Shown here: positions 1-6,428 of the stretch, piece after piece
How the letters are laid out: each line of letters opens with the position of its first letter
How positions within the stretch are numbered: position 1 is the stretch's first letter
DNA from: CAZQVN01 sp964596775
GTDB taxonomy: Bacteria > Eisenbacteria > RBG-16-71-46 > JABDJR01 > JAWXBZ01
NCBI GenBank assembly: GCA_964596775.1
Contig: CAZQVN010000001.1
Coordinates: 186,001-250,000, forward strand
Reading direction: 5' to 3'
DNA length: 64,000 nt
Notes under the pieces: generated by a model
Told to the model about the DNA's origin: nothing
Database searches by the model: none
Seen by the model: the letters and a program-made list of their open reading frames with translations, nothing else
Translations under genes and position numbers: made by a program

Positions 1-156
1 AACATGCTGCCGTCGTGGGTCAAGACGGTCTGCGTGGACATCAACCCGGCGGTGGTCACGAAGCTCGCGGACCGCGGATCGGCGCAGGCGGTGGGGATCG
101 TCACCGACGTGGGGCTCTTCCTGAGGCTCCTGGCCGACGAACTGGCGCCGCGCTGA
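1..156 (+). CDS. C-terminal end of a TIGR00300/ArgZ-type protein (5' end outside window)
   Basis: The first 51 codons read in frame 1 are the C-terminus of a larger protein ending in a TGA at 154-156. The string VCVDINPAVVTKLADRGS followed by VTDVGLFLRLL resembles the end of the LOR/SDH-type Rossmann region in the TIGR00300 family, which includes the cyanobacterial arginine dihydrolase/ornithine cyclodeaminase ArgZ/AgrE. The family role is arginine or ornithine turnover, but only the tail is visible, so catalytic residues cannot be checked. The next gene, a spermidine-synthase-like protein, starts 21 bases downstream on the same strand, compatible with a polyamine or arginine theme. The identification rests on recalled family sequence and is moderately secure. 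Confidence 0.55.
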   Translation, partial: NMLPSWVKTVCVDINPAVVTKLADRGSAQAVGIVTDVGLFLRLLADELAPR

Positions 157-177
157 CCGGGCCGGTATAGTGCGGGG

Positions 178-1719
178 ATGAGGCATCTCCCCCTCTATGT
201 CGTCGTCTTCATTTCGGGCGCGGCGGTTCTGACGCTCGAACTCCTCGGCACCCGGATCCTCGGGCCCTACTACGGCGTGAGCCTGTTTCTCTGGTCCGCG
301 CTGATCAGCGTGACGCTGGCCGCGCTGTCCGTCGGGTACTTCATCGGCGGACGGATGGCCGACCGCGGCGCCACCTGGAACCGGCTGAGCACGGTGCTCG
401 CCGCCGCCGCGGTCTGGGTGCTCCTGATCCCCTGGATCAAGGGACCGCTGCTCGTCCTCACCGACCCGCTCGGGTTGCGGACCGCGGTGCTGATCGCTTC
501 CACGCTGCTGTTCTTTCCGCCGCTGCTCCTGCTCGGCATCGTCAGCCCCTACGCGATCCGGCTGCGCGCCGCGAGTCTCGACGAGGTGGGGCGCACCGCC
601 GGCAATCTCTATGCCGTGTCCACGATCGCCAGCGTGGCCGGGGCGCTCGCCACCGGGTTCATCCTGATCCCCTCGATCGGCGTGAACCGGCTCATCCTCA
701 GCGTGGGGCTCGCGCTGTTCCTCGCGGCCGGAATCGCCCGGCTGGCCGGCCGGCGTGTCGGTCCAGCGCTTCCGGTCCTGCTGCTGATTCCGGCGGCGGG
801 CGCCGCCCTGTGGAACCCGATCGCGGAGAAACCGCGCACCGACCTCGGCATCCTGTCGATCACGCAGAGCGCCTACGCCCAGATCCGCGTGTACGAAAGG
901 AACTCGGAGCGCTGGATGCTCATCGACGGCGGCGCCCACACCTGCGCCATCCCCGGCAGCTGGAAATCGGTGCACCGCTACGCGGTGGTCTGCGACCTCG
1001 TCAAGAACCTGTTCGACGCCCCCGGCGACCTCCTGCTCATCGGCCTCGGCGGCGGGTCGGTGGCCAAGAGCTATACCCGGGACGGCTGGGATGTGACCGT
1101 GTCCGAGATCGACCCCGAGGTGCTCAGGACGGCGCGGGAGTACTTCGGCCTGACCGACGACGACGGCCGCGTGATCCTCGAGGACGGCCGGCGCGTGCTG
1201 GCCGAGTCGGGCACAGCCTACGACGCCATTCTCTTCGACGCGTTCGGGAGCAGTTCCATTCCGTTCCACCTGGTGACGGAGGAGTGCTTTGGCCTGGCGG
1301 CGTCGCGGCTGAAGCCGGGCGGGGTCCTCGGCGTCAACGTGGAGGCGCACGGGTGGGACGATCCGATCGTCCACGCGTTCACGGCCACGCTGAAGAAGCA
1401 CTTCGACCTTGTCCTGGCGCTTCCCACCTCCGAGCCGCCCACCGCGCTCGGCAACATCGTCCTCCTGGCCGCGAACCGGCCGATGGAGATTTCCGACGAG
1501 GAGCTCGGCGCGCCGTTCGACTACCTGCACGACGACTACCTGCACTGGGTCGTCGTCCAGCGGAATCACGCCTGGGACAACCGCTACGAACCAGCCACCG
1601 ACGGATACCGGGCCATGACCGACGACCTGAATCCGGTGGACCTCTGGGCGGAGCGGATCAATCGCGAGGCGCGGAAGAGCCTGCACGAGATTTTCGAGAA
1701 GGAAGGGTTGAACTGGTAA
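178..1719 (+). CDS. Membrane-fused spermidine synthase-like protein
   Basis: A 513-residue protein. The N-terminal 210 residues are hydrophobic with about six membrane spans, starting with a motif LTLELLGTRILGPYYG that is typical of the fused MFS/spermidine synthase family. The C-terminal half is a class I methyltransferase-like fold: the nucleotide loop GLGGGSV is near residue 288, followed by the acidic strand EIDPEV and the segment DGRRVL and DAFGSSSIP. Classical spermidine synthases transfer aminopropyl groups from decarboxylated SAM. Membrane-fused homologues are poorly characterised and may not have this activity. It lies 21 bases after the truncated upstream gene and ends 9 bases from a convergent gene. 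The ATG at 178 was chosen because the hydrophobic domain begins immediately. Confidence 0.8.
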   Translation: MRHLPLYVVVFISGAAVLTLELLGTRILGPYYGVSLFLWSALISVTLAALSVGYFIGGRMADRGATWNRLSTVLAAAAVWVLLIPWIKGPLLVLTDPLGLRTAVLIASTLLFFPPLLLLGIVSPYAIRLRAASLDEVGRTAGNLYAVSTIASVAGALATGFILIPSIGVNRLILSVGLALFLAAGIARLAGRRVGPALPVLLLIPAAGAALWNPIAEKPRTDLGILSITQSAYAQIRVYERNSERWMLIDGGAHTCAIPGSWKSVHRYAVVCDLVKNLFDAPGDLLLIGLGGGSVAKSYTRDGWDVTVSEIDPEVLRTAREYFGLTDDDGRVILEDGRRVLAESGTAYDAILFDAFGSSSIPFHLVTEECFGLAASRLKPGGVLGVNVEAHGWDDPIVHAFTATLKKHFDLVLALPTSEPPTALGNIVLLAANRPMEISDEELGAPFDYLHDDYLHWVVVQRNHAWDNRYEPATDGYRAMTDDLNPVDLWAERINREARKSLHEIFEKEGLNW

Positions 1720-1728
1720 TCCGCGCTC

Positions 1729-2055
1729 TCAGCTCCCGAGCGGCCGGATGGGGTCGCTTTCCTCGACGATCACCGGGCAACCCTCCAGCGTGTCCGGGAT
1801 CCGTTTCCTGAGCTCCGGCGTGACCTTCAGCACCATCACCCGGATGCAGAGCCGCAGCGGATCCTCGTCCGGATCGACGGCGCCCATGTAGACGCCGATC
1901 ACGCCGGGGAGCGCCATCAGCGCTTCGTCGTGACGATCGAGAATCCCGGCGATGTCGTCCTGGTTCATCGGGGCGGTCCTTTCCGAAGGCTTCCGGTCGG
2001 GCGTGCCACATCCCGCCATGAACAGGGCCGGCAGGACCAGGGAACTCAGGAGCAA
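1729..2055 (-). CDS. Small lipoprotein resembling the adjacent protease's N-terminal domain
   Basis: About 108 residues. A hydrophobic leader LLSSLVLPALFMAGC ends in a lipobox-like cysteine, then a compact domain follows. Its segment LPGVIGVYMGAVD, then IRVMVLKV, then DTLEGCPVIVEES ending IRPLGS parallels the region of the neighbouring protease that reads DPNVVGTATGVND, VVIKVYLAK, LDGIQVETEVTG and IIRPL. I infer a stand-alone copy of the ferredoxin-like prodomain found at the front of Nal1-like S1 proteases. No ATG suits the leader. The TTG at 2055 is preceded by AAGGCGGG, but this sits in the arm of the terminator hairpin between the two genes. The start is therefore uncertain and the leader lacks an early basic residue. 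Confidence 0.6.
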   Translation of the reverse strand: MLLSSLVLPALFMAGCGTPDRKPSERTAPMNQDDIAGILDRHDEALMALPGVIGVYMGAVDPDEDPLRLCIRVMVLKVTPELRKRIPDTLEGCPVIVEESDPIRPLGS

Positions 2056-2086
2056 GGAAACGCCCGCCTTCCGAAGAAGGCGGGCG
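2054..2086 (-). terminator. Hairpin terminator after the protease gene
   Basis: A perfect 11-bp stem (2061-2071 with 76-86) closes on a CGAA/TTCG tetraloop and is followed on the minus strand by TTTCCTT. It begins 29 bases after the protease stop codon. Its 3' arm also carries the only purine-rich stretch ahead of the small lipoprotein's TTG start, so it could limit both transcription and translation of that gene. Confidence 0.7.
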
Positions 2087-2114
2087 CAACGCTCCGTTGT
2101 TCCGTGGTTTCGTT

Positions 2115-3272
2115 TCAGTTTCCGACCATCGACGCGTTGAAGAACGACAGAACCTCGTTGATCGGGTTGGCGATCGCGGACGTGCTGCTTCCGGCGTACA
2201 GGAGGCCGACGGCCCGCGGGTTCGTGCTGACGTCTTCCACCATCAGGGAACCGGAATCGCCGCCGGCGAGGAACTTGCTTCCCTTGTTGTTGATGACGAT
2301 CTGGCCGGTGTAGGTCTTCGTGAACGCGGAGCCTCCGGCGCACTCGTTCTCGTACGCAACGCTGATCGTGGCGTTCAGGCCGCTGACCTTGCTGCGCGAG
2401 AGTCCGGTGGTCCGGCCGCTCTTCTTCACGTTCTGATTGATGGAAGCGCCGACGGTCGACGCCGAGATCGTGCCGATCTCCAGAATCGACCCGTCCGTGG
2501 AAACCATCCCCGGGATCACCTGGGCGATGGCGGCATCCACGTTGGATCCGGGCAGGCTCGCCGCGCCGGCCAGCGTGGCCACTTCCTGCGCGTTTCCGGC
2601 GTTGCAGCCGATGTCGATCAGGCCGGGCTGAATGACCGGATCGCCGTTCTGGGCCACCCGGTTGTTGCCGCCGGACACGATGTCGGCCTTCAAGACATGG
2701 TAGTTGCTGAGGACGTACTGGGTGTTGCCGATCCGGATCAGCGAACCAAGCGTTCCGCCGCAGCAGTAGCCGTTGGCCAGATCGTAGCGCCAGCCGCCGG
2801 AAGTGCCGAGTTCGATCGGCGGAGTCTGGATGGCCGTGTGGCTGACTCCGCCACCGCCTCCACCACCGCCGCCTCCTCCACCGGGAGGACCTTTCAGCGG
2901 GCGGATGATGCCGGTGACTTCCGTCTCGACCTGGATGCCGTCCAGGGCCACCGGGTAGAGGGTGCGCTCCGCCGCCTTGGCGAGATACACCTTGATGACG
3001 ACATCGCCGGCGTCGTTCACGCCGGTGGCCGTGCCGACAACGTTCGGATCAGCCATGATCTCCGGGGTGTGCCGGTCCTGAACCGCCATGACGGCGCGGA
3101 CCTGCGGATGGTTCATGGTCAGCGATGTGGCGATCTCCGAGCGTCCCGGTGCGGTAACCGGGTTGTCGCTGCCGTCCTGTCCGCAGCCGGTCCAGTAGAG
3201 GGCCGACACGGCCAGAAGGGCGGCAAGGAGAATCACGTAACGGGGGGGAGAGCGACGGAGCAGTTTCCTCAT
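2115..3272 (-). CDS. Secreted trypsin-like (S1) serine protease lipoprotein
   Basis: 385 residues. The N-terminus has a basic stretch and hydrophobic core ending in YWTGC, a probable lipoprotein signal. Residues about 50-125 form a prodomain-like region (DPNVVGTATGVND to IIRPL), followed by a linker of about twelve consecutive glycines. The protease domain then has His192 in SNYHVL, Asp246 in NVDAAIA and Ser340 in GGDSGSLMV, a complete catalytic triad in the normal order. Fold and order match Nal1-like secreted peptidases. The ATG at 3272 is supported by TGGAGG eight bases upstream. A good promoter and two palindromes lie directly upstream, and a terminator follows, so it forms its own transcription unit. 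The substrate is unknown. Confidence 0.85.
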   Translation of the reverse strand: MRKLLRRSPPRYVILLAALLAVSALYWTGCGQDGSDNPVTAPGRSEIATSLTMNHPQVRAVMAVQDRHTPEIMADPNVVGTATGVNDAGDVVIKVYLAKAAERTLYPVALDGIQVETEVTGIIRPLKGPPGGGGGGGGGGGGVSHTAIQTPPIELGTSGGWRYDLANGYCCGGTLGSLIRIGNTQYVLSNYHVLKADIVSGGNNRVAQNGDPVIQPGLIDIGCNAGNAQEVATLAGAASLPGSNVDAAIAQVIPGMVSTDGSILEIGTISASTVGASINQNVKKSGRTTGLSRSKVSGLNATISVAYENECAGGSAFTKTYTGQIVINNKGSKFLAGGDSGSLMVEDVSTNPRAVGLLYAGSSTSAIANPINEVLSFFNASMVGN

Positions 3273-3328
3273 ACCAGCCTCCATTGAGGTGAGGGGAGGG
3301 ACCCGGAACCCGGGAACAACGGATTCTG

Positions 3329-3356
3329 AGTGTACTCCTGGAGTGGGATCCGTCAA
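3329..3356 (-). promoter_or_regulatory. Sigma-70-like promoter for the S1 protease
   Basis: On the minus strand TTGACG (3351-3356) is separated by 16 bases from TACACT (3329-3334). This would start transcription about 50 bases before the protease ATG. It sits in an AT-rich island in an otherwise GC-rich region. Confidence 0.45.
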
Positions 3357-3378
3357 AACGTTTTGTTTACAAATTTGT
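3354..3378. repeat. Two adjacent perfect palindromes at the protease promoter
   Basis: CAAAACGTTTTG (3354-3365) and ACAAATTTGT (3369-3378) are both perfect palindromes three bases apart. The first overlaps the -35 element of the protease promoter. The placement suits a repressor or activator operator; no regulator gene is adjacent. Confidence 0.45.
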
Positions 3379-3403
3379 GGTGGAGCGACGCAGGGGAGGC
3401 GAT

Positions 3404-5239
3404 CTACCGCGGCGCCCCCGAATCCCAGTAGAGCGCCGGCTCCCCCTCCGCCACCCACCAGGCGCCCGTTTCGCGCCGTTCCGCCGGGGTCGAAAAGCGG
3501 TATGTCCGGATCACCGCCCGGACCCGTGCCGGGGGCGCCTCCGGAAACGGGTTCACCGCAAGGAGATCGAGCACCTCCGGCGACCCCTCCGCGAGACGCC
3601 CGGCGAGCGCGACCAGCCACGGGTTTCTCCGGACGTCGCCGAGTGCCGCGAACCACATCTGCCAGTCGAGCCGGGGCTGGTGGGGCGCCACGAAGGCCGG
3701 CCGCCGGAGTGGATCTCCCGGTTTCCAGCGGAACGGGTACGTCCGCCAGGTGACGCCGTCACGGCTTCCCTCGATGGAAATTTCGCGCCGTTCGGTCGTC
3801 ATCACCGCGAACAGGCCGTAGGCGTTGAGGCTCCGGAACGGAAAGACCGCGCCGTAGACGCGACGCACCGGAGCCGGCCAGGACACCGGCTTGCGAAACG
3901 CGGCGGTCAGCGGGATGAAGCTCAGGAGCAACAGGACCGCGAGGAGCGGCCGCGCGGCGACCGGTGTCCGGCCGGGTCTTCGTTCCGCGCCGGCCGCCCG
4001 CCGCAGCCACTCCGGCCACATCGCGTCGTCGATCAGCAGCAGGCAGAGAACGATCGTCAGCAGGTTGAAGAACGTGTAGTTGCCGGTGAGCATCGTCAGT
4101 ATCTGCAGCACCACGAAGCCGCCGCACGCCGTCATCCGGAGCTTTCGCGGAAGGAAGATGAGGAACGGGAGAACGAGTTCCACGCCGAACATCGCGAGGG
4201 CCGACAGCTTCTGGAACCACATGGGGAGCTGGTGCGCGTACCACGCCACCCAGGTCGGCAGGCACTGCGTTTCGTAGTGATACGAGAGCGCCGTGAGGTT
4301 TCGCCACGCGGGGTCGCCGCTGGTCAGCTTGACCACGCCCGAGGCGAACATCAGGCGGAACAGCAGCCAGCGGAGGAGGAACAGGCCGAACGGCGCCGAC
4401 GGGATCGAGGCGAACCGGACGCGGAACCGGAACGGCGTGATGAACAGCGCCAGGAATCCCGCCTCGAGCAGGAGGTTGTCCCACTGGAAGCCGAGGAACT
4501 CCTGGCCGGCCACGGCCAGCGACAGGTAGAACGCCCAGGCGATCAGCAGCGCGGGGAACGCGGCCAGTCGCAGAAACGCCAGCGCCCCGCACAACGCACC
4601 TCCATAACAGAGAAACAGAAGAAACGGATCGGACGCGTTGAACCACGCGAGCGTGGGGAGTTGCATCCAGGCGACCGCGCCGAAGTGGGTGCGGGCCATC
4701 TCCATCAGGTCTGCGGCGGGGAGAATGCCGCGCGCGCCGATCAGCCCCCGGACCTGCACGGCCAGCGACAGGAACGCGATCAGGTAGACAAGGCCGAGCC
4801 CGCGCAGGAACAGGTCCGCGGCGATCCGGTACGCGGGGCGGCGGACGTCGCGCCCCCAGAGCATCAGGGTGATGCGGTCGGTGGTCGGGCGGTGATCGGC
4901 CACCCGGCGGTACGCCGCTTCGGAGATCGCGCGGGCGCCGGGCAGATGGCGGTAGAGGAAGAGCGGCACGCTCTTGAGCGGCGAAACGGCGAGCGCCAGG
5001 AATACCGCCTCCGCGCCGCGATGAATTTTTCCGCGCGCGTCCACGAAGTGCACCGCGTGGCGGAACGCTTCGACCGGAACCTCCGGAAAACGCGCGGCCA
5101 CCTCCTGGTACGGCGCGTAGTCGACGGCATCGCCGGTCTCCTCCCGCCAGCGATCGATCCAGCGCCGGCAGAAACCGCAATCTCCATCGAAAATGACGAG
5201 GGGGCGGAAATCCGGAGGCATGTGATGTGGTTGATTCAT
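3404..5239 (-). CDS. DCC thiol-disulfide oxidoreductase fused to a lipase maturation factor domain
   Basis: 611 residues with two domains. Residues about 12-120 are a DCC-family thioredoxin-like domain opening with IFDGDCGFCRRW (redox pair Cys21/Cys24). Residues about 135-600 form a multi-spanning membrane protein with the lipase maturation factor (LMF1) signatures GFQWDNLLLE, SGVVKLTSGDPAW and TALSYHYETQ, then a hydrophilic C-terminal region DGVTWRTYPFRWKPGD typical of that family. LMF1 in animals helps fold lipases in the ER; bacterial homologues have no settled role. A fused redox domain would suit disulfide handling of exported proteins, which is inference. The gene diverges from the N-acetyltransferase gene. 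The start at 5239 lacks a clear ribosome binding site, and Met7 is an alternative. Confidence 0.85.
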   Translation of the reverse strand: MNQPHHMPPDFRPLVIFDGDCGFCRRWIDRWREETGDAVDYAPYQEVAARFPEVPVEAFRHAVHFVDARGKIHRGAEAVFLALAVSPLKSVPLFLYRHLPGARAISEAAYRRVADHRPTTDRITLMLWGRDVRRPAYRIAADLFLRGLGLVYLIAFLSLAVQVRGLIGARGILPAADLMEMARTHFGAVAWMQLPTLAWFNASDPFLLFLCYGGALCGALAFLRLAAFPALLIAWAFYLSLAVAGQEFLGFQWDNLLLEAGFLALFITPFRFRVRFASIPSAPFGLFLLRWLLFRLMFASGVVKLTSGDPAWRNLTALSYHYETQCLPTWVAWYAHQLPMWFQKLSALAMFGVELVLPFLIFLPRKLRMTACGGFVVLQILTMLTGNYTFFNLLTIVLCLLLIDDAMWPEWLRRAAGAERRPGRTPVAARPLLAVLLLLSFIPLTAAFRKPVSWPAPVRRVYGAVFPFRSLNAYGLFAVMTTERREISIEGSRDGVTWRTYPFRWKPGDPLRRPAFVAPHQPRLDWQMWFAALGDVRRNPWLVALAGRLAEGSPEVLDLLAVNPFPEAPPARVRAVIRTYRFSTPAERRETGAWWVAEGEPALYWDSGAPR

Positions 5240-5353
5240 AGTGTGTTACGGCATCTTAAGGCCGGCGGGAGCCCCGCGCCACGAAATCTTGCTTGTGATT
5301 TTGGCCATCCCGTGGTGAACTGCGCGACCTGTCCCGAAATTCGGAGGGTCCAG

Positions 5354-6397
5354 ATGTCGAACGGTCCGCCGCCGGCAGACTTTGAACCGGAAGATTTCAT
5401 CGCCGACCTGGGCCATCGCCCGGGCGTTTTCCGCAAGGGTGTGCAGACCCCCCTGGTGCCCGGCATCAACGCACTCCATCCCGGGGCACGATCCGAATCG
5501 CGCCGCCCGACCCCGTCGAGCACACCCCATGAATTGCCCCTCGACCTGTTCCCGCGAAACCTCCTGGAGGACGGCCACGACACCTCCGTCCTGATGGACC
5601 AGGTCCTCGACCGCTGGGGGCTTGCCGATCTGCCGGCCGACGCGGCCACGCTGTCGCGGCTGCACTCCGCCTGGCTGATGAACGTGCCGTTCGAAAACGC
5701 CACGAAGCTGATCCGGATGGCGGAAACGGGTCACGCCGATGCCGCCCGCCGCCTGCCGGACCGGTTCTGGCGCGAACACCTGGAGTCGGGCACCGGGGGA
5801 ACCTGCTACGCCGCGTCGAGCGCGTTCAGGGCGCTGCTCGAACACGCCGGGTACGCGTGCCGCTACGTGTTCTGCCGGATGCCGCGCGAGAAACAGCGCG
5901 CGCACGTGGCGATCCTCGTCGAGACGGCGGAGGGCCGGCACCTCGTGGACGTGGGGTATGCGCTTCCGGCTCCGGTACCGCTGCCGAACAGTTTCGCCGC
6001 GCGCCGGAAGACACCCTACTACGACGCCGAGATCCGCCGCGGGCCGGACGGCGGCTACCTGGTCCTGTCCACGGACGACCGGGGCACGCGCTTCCGCTAC
6101 GGGTTCAACCTGGAATGCGTGTCCGAAGACGCGTTCGTTGCGGCGTGGAACGCCACGTTCGACCCGCGCGCGCCGTACATGCGGAGGCTGGCGCTCGGGC
6201 GTTTCACCGGGGACAGCCGCTACATCTACAAGCCGCCGGACCGCCTGTACCTGATCGGACGCGCCCGCCAGCGTTCCGTACGCTTCGACCCGCCCGGACT
6301 CTCGCTGCTCTCCGCGGTCTTCCGCATTCCGGTGGACATCCTCGCCGCGGCGGAGGAGTCGCTGGAAACGGTGCGGCGGCGCGCGGGGGGTTCGTAG
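5354..6397 (+). CDS. Arylamine N-acetyltransferase family protein
   Basis: 347 residues. The core (from about residue 82) is a NAT fold: Cys151 in GTGGTCYAASSAF, His184 in RAHVAIL and Asp199 in LVDVGYALP form the expected cysteine-histidine-aspartate triad. NATs acetylate arylamines or hydrazines from acetyl-CoA; some bacterial relatives build amides in secondary metabolism. The ATG at 5354 is preceded by GGAGG at six bases. It adds about 80 residues of low-complexity, proline-rich sequence before the NAT core, longer than the usual 270-280-residue family length. A second ATG at 5594 would give a standard-length protein. The physiological substrate is unknown. Confidence 0.82.
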   Translation: MSNGPPPADFEPEDFIADLGHRPGVFRKGVQTPLVPGINALHPGARSESRRPTPSSTPHELPLDLFPRNLLEDGHDTSVLMDQVLDRWGLADLPADAATLSRLHSAWLMNVPFENATKLIRMAETGHADAARRLPDRFWREHLESGTGGTCYAASSAFRALLEHAGYACRYVFCRMPREKQRAHVAILVETAEGRHLVDVGYALPAPVPLPNSFAARRKTPYYDAEIRRGPDGGYLVLSTDDRGTRFRYGFNLECVSEDAFVAAWNATFDPRAPYMRRLALGRFTGDSRYIYKPPDRLYLIGRARQRSVRFDPPGLSLLSAVFRIPVDILAAAEESLETVRRRAGGS

Positions 6398-6428
6398 AAC
6401 TCTCGGGCGGAGCTGTACCGGACTTCCA

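Noticed and set aside
3377..5353. Upstream extension of the N-acetyltransferase frame across the DCC-LMF gene
   Set aside because: The extension is antisense to a strongly supported gene and of Arg/Glu/Gln-rich shadow composition. The real start at 5354 has a clear ribosome binding site.
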